A DNA stretch of 64,000 nucleotides from positions 992,001 to 1,056,000 of the forward strand of contig NZ_JBBVGT010000002.1 of the NCBI RefSeq assembly GCF_042159835.1. The letters run 5' to 3'. Below, one piece after another: positions 33,701-41,319 of this stretch; position 1 is the stretch's first letter; each line of letters starts with the position of its first letter. The notes beneath the pieces are model-generated. The model was not told the DNA's origin. It saw only the letters and a list, made by a program, of their open reading frames with translations, and searched no databases. Position numbers and translations under genes: made by a program. Origin of the DNA: Albibacterium profundi (GTDB taxonomy: Bacteria > Bacteroidota > Bacteroidia > Sphingobacteriales > Sphingobacteriaceae).

Positions 33701-34090
33701 TGCCAAGGCTTCCGGATAGGTGACTACCAACTTCGGACTGTCGCTATCCTGATTGAGCGTGTTGAGTGTCTCCGCTCGCTGCAAAACCTGTGCACTGTCT
33801 AATTGCGTAAAATCGTATGATTTCCGGTACGAGGATGGAAAGAACAGCAAAGGCCGATCTAGTATATTTTCGAGATCGCTGAGGAAGAATGAGGCCTCTT
33901 CATGGTCTGGAAGAATAAAAACAAAGGGGGTTTGGTGTAGCTGATAGGCGCTAATAGCCACCATAGCATCCGCAGAACCGATTAAGCCTTTAAGAGCTAT
34001 TTTGGGCTTGCTTGCTTCTTGTAAAGCTTTTACCAATTCGTCGACCTTGGTATTGCTTTTAAATTGGTCTAATATAGTAGTAATATTCAC
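30746..34090 (-). CDS. mfd: transcription-repair coupling factor
   Basis: 1114 residues from a GTG at 34090 (reading NITTILDQFKSNTKVDELV); a TTG four codons upstream lies too close to the -7 box at 34100-34107. Mfd removes RNA polymerase stalled at DNA damage and recruits UvrA. Domain order: UvrB-like N-terminal part (~1-400, FPSSYRKSYDFTQLDSAQVLQRAE), RNA polymerase-interaction domain (~475-560, DYITHIDHGVGKYAGLEKIEVNG), helicase motifs with Walker A GDVGFGKTEIAVRAAF, DEEQ box IIDEEQKFGVSVKEKL, TATPIPRTLHFSL, DISNANTIII and QMRGRVGRSNKKAFCYLL, and the C-terminal TRCF domain. Length is near the family norm. Its stop codon lies in the right repeat of the inserted cassette. Confidence 0.95.
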   Translation of the reverse strand: MNITTILDQFKSNTKVDELVKALQEASKPKIALKGLIGSADAMVAISAYQLHQTPFVFILPDHEEASFFLSDLENILDRPLLFFPSSYRKSYDFTQLDSAQVLQRAETLNTLNQDSDSPKLVVTYPEALAEKVINRGDLDKNTLEIRQDTQLDIDFINEFLIEYDFERVDFVYEPGQFAIRGGIVDIFSFSNDHPYRIEFFGNTIESIRTFDIESQLSVNKINHVTILPNVQAKFLTESNISLLEYIDPHSVIWFKDVQFTLDILKAGYKKATALWQALSAEEKEQNPEWIDPKFNFTDDSLLAVQVQDFPIIEFGKQFFYQADVQIQFDQRPQPSFNKDFNLLIHHLKEGTSAKFDTYVFSDSTKQIERLLTILEDIDPSVSFTPIHLALRQGFSDDTLKLMAYTDHQIFDRYYKYKLNKGYSRSQAITLKDLRDLKAGDYITHIDHGVGKYAGLEKIEVNGKTQEMIRLVYADNDLLYVNINSLNRISKYSGKEGTVPKMNKLGTDTWEKLKRTTKKKVKDIARDLIKLYAQRKAETGNSFSPDTYLQNELEASFIYEDTPDQEKATVDVKKDMESPHPMDRLVCGDVGFGKTEIAVRAAFKAVADSKQVAILVPTTILASQHHRTFSERLNGFPVTIDYINRFKTSKQIKETLTKLKEGKIDIIIGTHRLVSKDVKFKDLGLLIIDEEQKFGVSVKEKLKQLRANVDTLTLTATPIPRTLHFSLMGARDLSIISTPPPNRIPVQTELHVFNETLIKEAVAYEIDRGGQVFFIHNRVNDLEQLGGMIKKLVPQARVGIAHGQLEGDQLEDVMLKFINHDYDVLVATTIIEAGLDISNANTIIINHAHMFGLSDLHQMRGRVGRSNKKAFCYLLSPPLSTLTSEARKRLSAIEEFSDLGSGFNVAMRDLDIRGSGNLLGAEQSGFIAEIGFEMYHKILDEAIQELKDEEFSGLFTDDKPREFVNFTQVDTDLEVHIPSDYVTNITERYNLYSQLSTLENEEQLQSFKKELLDRFGPLPIEVNELFNTLRLQWYGKKIGFEKVSYKKNVLRGYFVSDKQSSYFESDRFGMVLDFVQRNPSICNLKEVKGTLRIGFDRIFDIKQAIDILKELAGA

Positions 34091-34099
34091 GTAACAATG

Positions 34100-34131
34100 C
34101 AAAGATAGTTATCTTGCGAATATATCGTCAA
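34100..34131 (-). promoter_or_regulatory. mfd promoter: -33 TTG, -7 TATCTTTG
   Basis: On the minus strand TTG (34129-34131) and TATCTTTG (34100-34107) are 21 bp apart. The box ends 9 nt before the GTG taken as the mfd start, so the leader is only a few nt long. Confidence 0.65.
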
Positions 34132-34147
34132 TCTTGGGGTAAATTCT

Positions 34148-34155
34148 TATTTTTG
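34148..34155 (+). promoter_or_regulatory. -7 box of glnS
   Basis: TATTTTTG ends 6 nt before the glnS ATG at 34162, implying a leaderless or near-leaderless transcript. It also supports that start over an upstream in-frame start at 34114. Confidence 0.55.
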
Positions 34156-34161
34156 CGTACT

Positions 34162-35814
34162 ATGAACGAGGAAAGATCACTCAATTTTATCGAGGAAATT
34201 ATAGAGGCTGATTTAAAAAGCAACAAGCATGGCGGACGCGTGTTAACTCGCTTTCCACCAGAGCCTAATGGCTATCTACACATTGGACATGCGAAGTCGA
34301 TTTGCCTGAATTTTGGTTTGGCGGATAAGTATGGTGGAAAAACGAATCTCCGCTTTGATGACACCAACCCCTTATCGGAGGATGTTGAATATGTTGATAG
34401 TATCAAATATGATATAAACTGGTTGGGTTTTGAATGGGAAGAAGAGCTTTATACATCGGATTATTTCGAGAAATTATATGAATTTGCTGTCATCCTGATC
34501 AATAAAGGTTTGGCCTATGTAGATGAAAGCGATCCCGATGAGATCGCGAAAGCTAAAGGTACACCAACAGAACCAGGAATACCAACACCGGCGAGAAGCC
34601 GAAGTGTGGAAGAGAACTTGAGGATATTCAGGGAAATGCGTGAGGGAAAATATAAGGACGGGGAATGGGTTCTCCGTGCGAAGATAGACTTAGCCAGCCC
34701 AAACATGCATATGCGTGACCCACTGTTGTACCGTATTAAACATGCGCATCACCACCGTACAGGCGATGAATGGTGCATTTATCCGATGTACGATTTTGCA
34801 CACGGACAAAGTGACTCGATAGAGGAAATTACGCATTCGGTCTGCACATTGGAGTTTGTTCCGCACCGACCTTTATACGATTGGCTGATCGAAAACATCG
34901 GTATCTATGAGTCGAGACAATATGAATTTGCGCGTCTGAACATGACCTATACGGTTATGAGCAAGCGCAGGCTATTGCAATTGGTGAATGACAAACTGGT
35001 GGAGGGCTGGGATGACCCTCGGATGCCAACCATAAGCGGTTTGCGGAGACGGGGTTATACACCGGCGAGCATACGTGATTTCTGTGATCGGATTGGTGTT
35101 GCCAAACGGGAAAATAAGATTGATTTTAGCTTGCTAGAGTTCTGTGTTCGTGAGGACTTGAATAAAACAGCTTGGCGCAGAATGGCCGTATTAGATCCGC
35201 TAAAATTAATTATCACCAATTATCCCGAAGGTCAGGAAGAGGTTTTGATTGGTGAGAACAACCCAGAAGTGGAAGGCGGCGAAGGGCAAAGAGAGATCCC
35301 TTTCAGCAGGGAGCTCTGGATTGAGCGTGATGATTTTCTGGAAGATGCTCCGAGAAAGTTCTTCCGACTGAGCCCTGGGAAGCAAGTTCGCTTAAAGCAT
35401 GCTTATATCATTCAGTGTGACGATTTTAAAAAGGATGAGAATGGCAACATTACGGAGATCTATTGCAGCTATGTCCCTGAGTCGAAAAGTGGAGAGGACA
35501 CAAGCGGATTGAAGGTAAAGGGTACAATTCACTGGGTAAGCGTACCACATGCTAAAACAGCCGAAGTGCGGTTGTATGATCGCTTATTTCAAGTAGAAGA
35601 TCCTGCTGCGGAACCTGATTTCAAATCAACACTGAATCCGGATAGCTTAACCATCATCGATGCCTTTATTGAACCGGATTTACTAAACGCGGATACTAAA
35701 AGAGGGTATCAATTTATCAGGAAAGGTTATTTTACATTGGATAAGTTATCTTCCGACGAGAAACTGGTTTTCAACCGTACCGTTGGTTTGCGCGATAACT
35801 GGGCGAAAAAATAG
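34162..35814 (+). CDS. glnS: glutaminyl-tRNA synthetase
   Basis: 550 residues from the ATG at 34162 (MNEERSLNFIEEIIEADL). Charges tRNA-Gln directly with glutamine. Class I motifs: HIGH box in PPEPNGYLHIGHAKS, KMSKS box as VMSKRRLLQL; acceptor-stem contacts in DDTNPLSEDVEYVDSIK, and the DEWCIYPMYDFAHGQSDSIE specificity stretch. The beta-barrel anticodon-binding domains occupy ~340-550 (DPLKLIITNYPEG ... KGTIHWVSVPHAKTAEVRLYDRLF). Length matches bacterial GlnRS. The presence of GlnRS suggests that Gln-tRNA is not made only by transamidation. Its 3' end is 2 nt from the convergent amidase gene, with no terminator visible between them. Confidence 0.97.
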   Translation: MNEERSLNFIEEIIEADLKSNKHGGRVLTRFPPEPNGYLHIGHAKSICLNFGLADKYGGKTNLRFDDTNPLSEDVEYVDSIKYDINWLGFEWEEELYTSDYFEKLYEFAVILINKGLAYVDESDPDEIAKAKGTPTEPGIPTPARSRSVEENLRIFREMREGKYKDGEWVLRAKIDLASPNMHMRDPLLYRIKHAHHHRTGDEWCIYPMYDFAHGQSDSIEEITHSVCTLEFVPHRPLYDWLIENIGIYESRQYEFARLNMTYTVMSKRRLLQLVNDKLVEGWDDPRMPTISGLRRRGYTPASIRDFCDRIGVAKRENKIDFSLLEFCVREDLNKTAWRRMAVLDPLKLIITNYPEGQEEVLIGENNPEVEGGEGQREIPFSRELWIERDDFLEDAPRKFFRLSPGKQVRLKHAYIIQCDDFKKDENGNITEIYCSYVPESKSGEDTSGLKVKGTIHWVSVPHAKTAEVRLYDRLFQVEDPAAEPDFKSTLNPDSLTIIDAFIEPDLLNADTKRGYQFIRKGYFTLDKLSSDEKLVFNRTVGLRDNWAKK

Positions 35815-35816
35815 AC

Positions 35817-36692
35817 TTATTGCTGTAGATAGATACTGTAGAGTACACGCAAATCAAACGGTGTGAGTTCGGGACTGATATCCGATTGAATATAATGTCT
35901 CTTGAAAGCAACGATGGCTGCATTCAGGTTACGGGTGTCATAGCCGATAATTTGAAGCGCCATCCCCGGATTGAAATTAGCCGGTGGAACAGGCAGTGGA
36001 TTTTCATACCAAAGACCGAAACCATGATCTGCTAACGTTTTCCATGGAAAGTGGACACTCGGATCCTGTTTCCTCGTTGGCGCGATATCCGAATGACCAA
36101 TGAAGTTTTCTTTCGGAATCCGGTAATTCGTTTTCAGCGTATCTAATAAACGCAGAAGACTCTTTATCTGCACATTGGTGAAAGGTTCGCGACCGTTGTT
36201 GTCTAACTCGATGCCGATAGACTGAGAATTCATATCGGTAACCTTCCCCCATTTGGATGCGCCGGCATGCCAAGCCCGAAGATAATCGTTTAACATCTGG
36301 ACCGTTCTGCCGTCGCGACCGATTACATAATGAGAACTCACCTGCGCATGTTCTAAGGTAAAGGTACGAATCGTCTGTTCCAAACTTTGCTGCGCGGTAT
36401 GGTGTATGATTACGTAGCTTGGACGCCGCATATCAAAATTAACGGTGCCGACCCAATCGAGGTCACTTCGCTTGCCTTCTACATCAGCAACAAATACTTC
36501 AGGGGATGGAGATGAGGAGTCAACAGGTAACTGTGGAGGAGGAAGAGGCTTCTTGATCGTTTCCGCAGCTTCTTCCACATGCTGTGTGTGAACTTTATTG
36601 GTTTTAGCATATTGGTTTTTCTTCGCTGCGCAGGAACTTACCAAAAGCAATAGGATGTATCCGAAAATTAATAGATTCGCACTCTTCTTCAT
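35817..36692 (-). CDS. N-acetylmuramoyl-L-alanine amidase, lipoprotein (Amidase_2)
   Basis: 291 residues from the ATG at 36692, which starts a lipoprotein signal peptide (MKKSANLLIFGYILLLLVSSC, Cys21); an ATG at 36716 is the alternative. Zinc amidase of the Amidase_2/PGRP fold that cleaves between MurNAc and L-Ala: zinc ligands in YVIIHHTAQQSLEQTI (His), AWHAGASKWG (His) and FIGHSDIAPTRKQDPSVHFPW (His, with the Lys and Asp of the active site). VSSHYVIGRDGRTVQMLND and SIGIELDNNG are also typical. The C-terminal ~75 residues (GMALQIIGYDTRNLNAAIVAFKRHY) look like a peptidoglycan-binding helical domain. It probably acts in the periplasm in wall recycling. Confidence 0.93.
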   Translation of the reverse strand: MKKSANLLIFGYILLLLVSSCAAKKNQYAKTNKVHTQHVEEAAETIKKPLPPPQLPVDSSSPSPEVFVADVEGKRSDLDWVGTVNFDMRRPSYVIIHHTAQQSLEQTIRTFTLEHAQVSSHYVIGRDGRTVQMLNDYLRAWHAGASKWGKVTDMNSQSIGIELDNNGREPFTNVQIKSLLRLLDTLKTNYRIPKENFIGHSDIAPTRKQDPSVHFPWKTLADHGFGLWYENPLPVPPANFNPGMALQIIGYDTRNLNAAIVAFKRHYIQSDISPELTPFDLRVLYSIYLQQ

Positions 36693-36761
36693 ATCAACTC
36701 TTTTTCTATTTTTCATTCTTAAAAACGCAGGTTTGAACCTTATCCTACAAGTGTTGGACCA

Positions 36762-37760
36762 CTATCGGGGAAATTTGTATGTTAGTCCGAGGGCGAGCGA
36801 CTGGCTTCGCTGTAAGACGTCTTCACCTTCCTCTACAAGGTTTTTATCATACCAAAGAATAGTACTTAGAGCAACATGGATAACTCTACTGACCCTGGCA
36901 GTAAGTGTAGCATCTAAACGGTGACTGGCATCAGACCATTCATTGTAATTTGCGAAGAAGGCATAACGGCTCTTAATATTGAGGTTCTTGCCTAAATCGC
37001 GATCAAGGTTGGCCACCAGCTGGAAGGCGAGCTCATTTCTAAAATTTTTACCTGTATCCACACCGAAGCTCTCTCGATCATCATAAACCAGTCGATCGTC
37101 CAAAATAAACGTCTGACGTGCTGTACCCGTACCAAAACGTACGGAGAAGGTTTTATCAGGTGCAAATTCGATACCGATCGATTCAGTTAGGTAACCCGGT
37201 GCCATAAAGTTGGAGATGACATGCGACCGGAACTCTTCACCGGTTTCCGGATCTTTCTCATATTTATAACCTTCGATAAATTGGGTTTCCCAAGCTAACG
37301 AAGCAAAGAAAGACCAGGATTTAGACATCTTTACGGAGAACTTATTATCCCAAAAAATCCGGTCATTACTCTTTTTTGACAATTGATCTTTGTTTTTGAT
37401 GGTACCATAGCGTAATACCAACTGTGTTGTAAAATTTTTATTGTCTTTGTTGTATTCCGACTTATGGTCAAAGTTTGCCCCAAGTGAGAGCGAGTTTACT
37501 CCCCCACCGTTCCAGTTATCACTGAACGAGGCTTGGTTGGCGTTAAGGCCGATCGTTGTCCAACTTCGCCAATAATTAATTTTCAAATCAAGTGTGCTTT
37601 GCGGTATCTCAACTTCTTGAAGTTCCAGCGCAGGTGTTTTTACTGGTAAACTTTCGGTTTGCGGAACTTGACGTAGTCGGTCTAAGTCGGGTTCCTGTGC
37701 AAAAACTGCGCTCTGGCAAAGAAAAATGGCAATTATTGAAAGAGTAAAGATGTGCTTCAT
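36762..37760 (-). CDS. DUF3078 outer-membrane beta-barrel protein
   Basis: 332 residues with a signal peptide (MKHIFTLSIIAIFLCQSAVFA). The body from ~55 carries alternating aromatic beta-strands and the DUF3078 opening YWRSWTTIGLNANQASFSDNW, NGGGVNSLSLGANF, then KFSVKMSKSWSFFASLAWETQF and the terminal strand SQSLALGLTYKFPR (aromatic end suited to BAM recognition). Its role is unknown; such proteins are thought to be outer-membrane barrels without a plug. Genes on the same strand upstream (37799-38605) and downstream (amidase) are separated by gaps of 38 and 69 nt. Confidence 0.88.
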   Translation of the reverse strand: MKHIFTLSIIAIFLCQSAVFAQEPDLDRLRQVPQTESLPVKTPALELQEVEIPQSTLDLKINYWRSWTTIGLNANQASFSDNWNGGGVNSLSLGANFDHKSEYNKDNKNFTTQLVLRYGTIKNKDQLSKKSNDRIFWDNKFSVKMSKSWSFFASLAWETQFIEGYKYEKDPETGEEFRSHVISNFMAPGYLTESIGIEFAPDKTFSVRFGTGTARQTFILDDRLVYDDRESFGVDTGKNFRNELAFQLVANLDRDLGKNLNIKSRYAFFANYNEWSDASHRLDATLTARVSRVIHVALSTILWYDKNLVEEGEDVLQRSQSLALGLTYKFPR

Positions 37761-37798
37761 ACAGCAAAAATAAGGAAAGGGTTTGTATTATCTATATG

Positions 37799-38590
37799 TT
37801 ATTTAGGTGTTTGTGTTTCTTCAAGGCTTTCAATCGGTATTTCCTCTAGAGAGGGTAGCCTTCTGGCCTCGGGGTTCCGGCGATATTGCCGATAGCTTTG
37901 GCGAACAAATAAGGCCAACTGATAATCGTTGCTCTGTAAGACAAAATAATAGGACGGACGATACTGTAGCATAAATTCTTCTAATGCATCGCCTTCCAAG
38001 CCCGTGTTTGCGTGAACAAATTCAGGTGTGTAGCGATAGTCAATTATATCATTCTGGTAATCTCGTTCGATGATTTCCTGCAAATACCGTGCATTTTTAC
38101 CTTCGCGACTCAAAATAGAATACAATGCATCAATACTGAGTCCGGCTCCTGAGTGTCCGCTTGATAGTAAGGAACCAGGGTCACCACGACGATAAGCAAT
38201 GTTATAATCCTCCTTTTTCTGTTCAAGAACCTCTTGTGGCGATTTTCGTGCGACGATGCTTACTTCCTTTAACATGATGGACGAACGCTTCAGATATAAC
38301 ACTAAGACATCCTCTTTCGATACCTTCAGGGTGTCCGGAAAATAACCTTCGGTAGCAGCTATCAGCACATCGCCGGGACTAGCCGATAATGTAAACTCGC
38401 CTTTTAAATTATTAAAAATCCCCTTGTCGGTGTTGGTATTGTAGATGTAAACTTTTGCAACACGCTGTTTGGTATCTTTATCAAAGATAATTCCACTGAC
38501 TTCTTGCTGGGCTAAAAGAAGTCCGGAACACATACAAAGAATGATAACGAGGATTAAATGCTTCAATAAGGTAAAACTAAGAAGTTTCAT
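37799..38590 (-). CDS. carboxypeptidase-regulatory-like domain protein, exported
   Basis: 263 residues from the ATG at 38590 (MKLLSFTLLKHLILVIILCM, signal peptide); an ATG at 38605 is possible, and a TTG at 38623 is not preferred. After cleavage near LLLAQ comes a CarboxypepD_reg-like beta-sandwich (~28-100): QEVSGIIFDKDTKQRVAKVYIYNTN, GIFNNLKGEFTLSASPGDVL, LYLKRSSIMLKEVSIVARKS, as at the N-terminus of SusC proteins but without a barrel. The remaining half is helical and hydrophilic (RYLQEIIERDYQNDIIDYRY) with tail SLEEIPIESLEETQTPK. Its partner and function are not evident. Likely co-transcribed with the DUF3078 gene downstream. Confidence 0.8.
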   Translation of the reverse strand: MKLLSFTLLKHLILVIILCMCSGLLLAQQEVSGIIFDKDTKQRVAKVYIYNTNTDKGIFNNLKGEFTLSASPGDVLIAATEGYFPDTLKVSKEDVLVLYLKRSSIMLKEVSIVARKSPQEVLEQKKEDYNIAYRRGDPGSLLSSGHSGAGLSIDALYSILSREGKNARYLQEIIERDYQNDIIDYRYTPEFVHANTGLEGDALEEFMLQYRPSYYFVLQSNDYQLALFVRQSYRQYRRNPEARRLPSLEEIPIESLEETQTPK

Positions 38591-38644
38591 GAATTGAAGA
38601 AACATTTTCACAGTTTTTAACAAATGTACCGATAAAAATACCGG

Positions 38645-39475
38645 CTATTTGGAAACCAACAGCAATTGACCGGGACTCAACGCGTCATCGCTAAGGTTAT
38701 TAAGTGTCTTGATATCCTCTATAGAAATGGAATATGTTTTTGAGATTGCCAAGAGAGTATCTCCCGACCGGACTTCATGAATGGACATAGCTACCGGCGG
38801 TTTTGCCATTTCTTTGTTTTTATCTTCCGGAATTTCTTCGACAACTTCGGCTAAGACAACTTCTTCACGTTGTATTTTCTCTGTCCTGCTTTCGGGACGA
38901 TCGTATTGATACAGCTCATATCGTTCAATTAGATTAATCAGCAGTTCCGCATACCTAGGGTTAGTTGCATATCCTGCTTTCTTTAATCCTCGCGCCCATG
39001 CTTTATAATCATCCCTGTCCAGTTCAAAGAGAGCAGCGTAGCGCTTGCGCAGTAAAAACTCGGAATGATCTCTATAAGACTCTTCGGGTGATTTGTAAAC
39101 ACGAAAGCGATCGTCCGGACGATCGTCAGCTTTTAATATAGACTTCCCTTGCCAGGAAGGGGTGCTTTTGATTCCAAAGTGATTATTGGCATTACGAGCC
39201 AATGCAGAATTCCCGTTTCCAGACTCAAGTAGAGCCTGGGCTAACTTGATACTTGCCGGAATACCATATTGCTGCATTTCCTCGATAGCAATATTTTTAT
39301 AACGAGCAATATAGGCTTCCGCAGTACTGCTGCGGGGTAAAGGAACATCATCAGATGGGAGGCTGGGTGATGATGGGCGGCCCTTCCAATCGGGATCCTG
39401 AAGAACGACGCCTCTTTTCGGCAAACAAGACGTTAAACACAACAATAAAATGATCAGTACTAAAAATCGTTGCAT
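38645..39475 (-). CDS. glucosaminidase-domain lipoprotein with C-terminal LysM
   Basis: 276 residues; lipoprotein signal MQRFLVLIILLLCLTSC (Cys17). Residues ~55-195 form a glucosaminidase domain (AYIARYKNIAIEEMQQYGIPASIKLAQALLESGNGNSALARNANNHFGIK), whose Glu in LLESGNG is the probable catalytic acid; YKSPEESYRDHSEFLLRKRYAALF follows. Residues ~230-275 are a LysM motif (HEVRSGDTLLAISKTYSISIEDIKTLNNLS) for peptidoglycan binding. It would hydrolyse GlcNAc-MurNAc linkages in the periplasm. The next gene upstream (39485-40165) has the same architecture, so the pair probably arose by tandem duplication. Confidence 0.92.
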   Translation of the reverse strand: MQRFLVLIILLLCLTSCLPKRGVVLQDPDWKGRPSSPSLPSDDVPLPRSSTAEAYIARYKNIAIEEMQQYGIPASIKLAQALLESGNGNSALARNANNHFGIKSTPSWQGKSILKADDRPDDRFRVYKSPEESYRDHSEFLLRKRYAALFELDRDDYKAWARGLKKAGYATNPRYAELLINLIERYELYQYDRPESRTEKIQREEVVLAEVVEEIPEDKNKEMAKPPVAMSIHEVRSGDTLLAISKTYSISIEDIKTLNNLSDDALSPGQLLLVSK

Positions 39476-39484
39476 AGACTTTAT

Positions 39485-40165
39485 TTATAACATGAGCTCT
39501 TGACCAATTTGCAGGCTCGATGTCGTTAAGCCATTCTTATTTTTAATTTCGTCAACCGTTACGCGATGTCGCTTTGCGATGCCTGAAAGGGTATCACCTT
39601 TTTTCACCTTGTAGGCGTCGCTATCGGCTAATTTTTCCGCTTCTTTGCCAGGTGAAACTTTATATTTATCGAGTTCGTACAACTCATATTTGTCGATTAT
39701 CGCAATTACCCTAGAAGGCCAAGTTTTACTGGCTGCATAACCACCACGTGCAATACCATAGACCCAGTTTTTATAATTTCCAGGGCCATAAAGATCAATC
39801 AGCTTGTTGTATTGTCTACGTCGTTCCATCAATTCAACAAAATCACGATAAGAATCACTTACGGAATCATAACCTTTGTATGCCGAGCGAATTTCAGTAC
39901 TGTTATTTCTGCCCTTAATTCCAAAATGATTGTTTAGATAACGGGCAATTTTACTATTACCTCCGGCACTTTCGTGGTAGGCAATCCCTAGGATGATACT
40001 GGCCGGAACACCATATTCTTCCATGTACCGAATAGCAGCTTCTTTATGTTTTTCAATGTATTCTTTAGCGGTTAAACGCTTTTGTCCGTACGAAAGGCTA
40101 GGCAGTAAGACCGCTAGACTGATTAGGAAAACAAAGACAGTTCGTACATTTTGTGAAACATTCAT
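39485..40165 (-). CDS. glucosaminidase-domain protein with C-terminal LysM, tandem paralogue
   Basis: 226 residues; signal peptide MNVSQNVRTVFVFLISLAVL with cleavage near SYGQ, no lipobox, so it is secreted to the periplasm rather than lipid-anchored. Glucosaminidase domain at ~30-155 (YIEKHKEAAIRYMEEYGVPASIILGIAYHESAGGNSKIARYLNNHFGIKG), with Glu in YHESAGG as likely catalytic acid, then GYDSVSDSYRDFVELMERRRQYN. C-terminal LysM at ~180-226 (YKVKKGDTLSGIAKRHRVTVDEIKNKNGL). Ten nt separate it from its lipoprotein paralogue downstream; together they would give one soluble and one anchored wall hydrolase. Confidence 0.92.
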   Translation of the reverse strand: MNVSQNVRTVFVFLISLAVLLPSLSYGQKRLTAKEYIEKHKEAAIRYMEEYGVPASIILGIAYHESAGGNSKIARYLNNHFGIKGRNNSTEIRSAYKGYDSVSDSYRDFVELMERRRQYNKLIDLYGPGNYKNWVYGIARGGYAASKTWPSRVIAIIDKYELYELDKYKVSPGKEAEKLADSDAYKVKKGDTLSGIAKRHRVTVDEIKNKNGLTTSSLQIGQELML

Positions 40166-40180
40166 TTTTGTTCGTTTTAT

Positions 40181-40816
40181 TTATAGCTTCCGAATCAGAA
40201 AAAGTCCGTCTCTCAAGGGAAGGATGACCTTTTCCGCACGTGAATCGGCTGCTATTTGTTTATTAAGTTCTAAAATGAGTTCAGTTTGTTTGTCGTAATC
40301 TTCCTGAAGGACTTTACCTTTCCACAAGACATTGTCGATAAGTATGAGTCCACCAGGGGGAACTTTATCAATAACGAGTTGGTAGTAGTTTATATTGTTT
40401 TTTTTGTCTGCATCGATAAATACCAAATCGAAAGGACCTTTAAGACCGGGGATAATATCCATCGCATTACCGATGTGATAATCGATCTGCTTAGCATAAG
40501 GAGATTCGTCAAAATAAGCCCGTACACGGTCTTCCAGTTCTTCGTTAATATCGATGGTATGCAGCTTGCCTTCTGCTTGTAAGCCTTCTGCTAAGCAGAG
40601 AGTAGCATAGCCGGTGAAGGTACCGACTTCAAGAATGGTATTTGGTGATTTGAGCTTACTTAGAAGACTCAATACTCGCCCTTGCAGATGACCCGAAAGC
40701 ATGTGTGCTCTGGTTTCCTTTAGATAAGTCTCCCGGTTAATTCGCTTCAGGAGATCGGTTTCAGGATCTGTATGGCTCTCTAGATAGCTTGTTAAACTCT
40801 CAGTAAACAACTCCAT
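40181..40816 (-). CDS. class I SAM-dependent O-methyltransferase (O-MT type 3)
   Basis: 211 residues from the ATG at 40816 (MELFTESLTSYLESH); a TTG three codons upstream is not used. Belongs to the caffeoyl-CoA O-methyltransferase-like family. SAM motif I is TILEVGTFTGYATLCLAEGL; then LHTIDINEELEDRVRAYF, the metal site DLVFIDADKKNNINYYQLVIDKV (Asp and neighbouring residues), and LIDNVLWKGKVLQEDYD with the second metal ligand region. The bacterial substrates are mostly unknown. Gap of 15 nt to the downstream glucosaminidase gene and 24 nt from ruvX upstream, suggesting a shared transcript. Confidence 0.93.
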   Translation of the reverse strand: MELFTESLTSYLESHTDPETDLLKRINRETYLKETRAHMLSGHLQGRVLSLLSKLKSPNTILEVGTFTGYATLCLAEGLQAEGKLHTIDINEELEDRVRAYFDESPYAKQIDYHIGNAMDIIPGLKGPFDLVFIDADKKNNINYYQLVIDKVPPGGLILIDNVLWKGKVLQEDYDKQTELILELNKQIAADSRAEKVILPLRDGLFLIRKL

Positions 40817-40840
40817 AAGGGGCAAAAGTAATAATAAAAC

Positions 40841-41257
40841 CTAATGAAGATAAGAACTTTCCATGTAGCTTTGCAATATTATTACGGCAGAAATTTTATC
40901 AACCAGTGATTTTTCCTGTCTTTTAGCCCTTCTCATCCCACTTTGAGCGATTGTAGACGAAGCCATCTTAGATGTAAAACGCTCGTCCATTGTAACGACG
41001 GGAACCTGGGGAAAGTTCTTTTTTAAACTACGAACAAAACCTTTGACATGGGGCATGGATTGAGAATCACTACCATCCATCCGCAAGGGCATGCCGACGA
41101 TGAATTTTTCAACGCTCTCCTTGTTCATGTATTGCTTAATAAACTGAATAACCTCATTAGGGTGTATGGTTGTTAATGCCGTAGCGATAATCTGTAGAGG
41201 GTCGGTCACAGCGATACCAATTCGTTTTGTTCCATAATCAAAAGCCATTATCCTCAT
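40841..41257 (-). CDS. ruvX: putative pre-16S rRNA nuclease / Holliday junction resolvase-like RuvX (YqgF)
   Basis: 138-aa RNase H-fold protein. Core motifs are MAFDYGTKRIGIAVTDPLQII (first acidic residue), FIVGMPLRMDGSDSQSMP, VPVVTMDERFTSKMA (Glu) and SLVDKISAVIILQSYM (final Asp), all present. The family is essential in many bacteria; E. coli YqgF processes the 5' end of 16S rRNA, and a Holliday-junction activity has been reported for others. A second ATG at codon 4 (41248) is a possible start. It is divergent from holB, with 62 nt between the start codons. Confidence 0.95.
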   Translation of the reverse strand: MRIMAFDYGTKRIGIAVTDPLQIIATALTTIHPNEVIQFIKQYMNKESVEKFIVGMPLRMDGSDSQSMPHVKGFVRSLKKNFPQVPVVTMDERFTSKMASSTIAQSGMRRAKRQEKSLVDKISAVIILQSYMESSYLH

Positions 41258-41263
41258 TTTTAT

Positions 41264-41271
41264 TATCTTTG
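41264..41271 (+). promoter_or_regulatory. -7 box upstream of holB
   Basis: TATCTTTG fits TAnnTTTG; it lies 48 nt upstream of the holB ATG, in the ruvX-holB divergent gap. Confidence 0.5.
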
Positions 41272-41319
41272 TTTGGACACAAATATACCGCTTACAATTT
41301 AAAACAAAGCCATTAGCTA

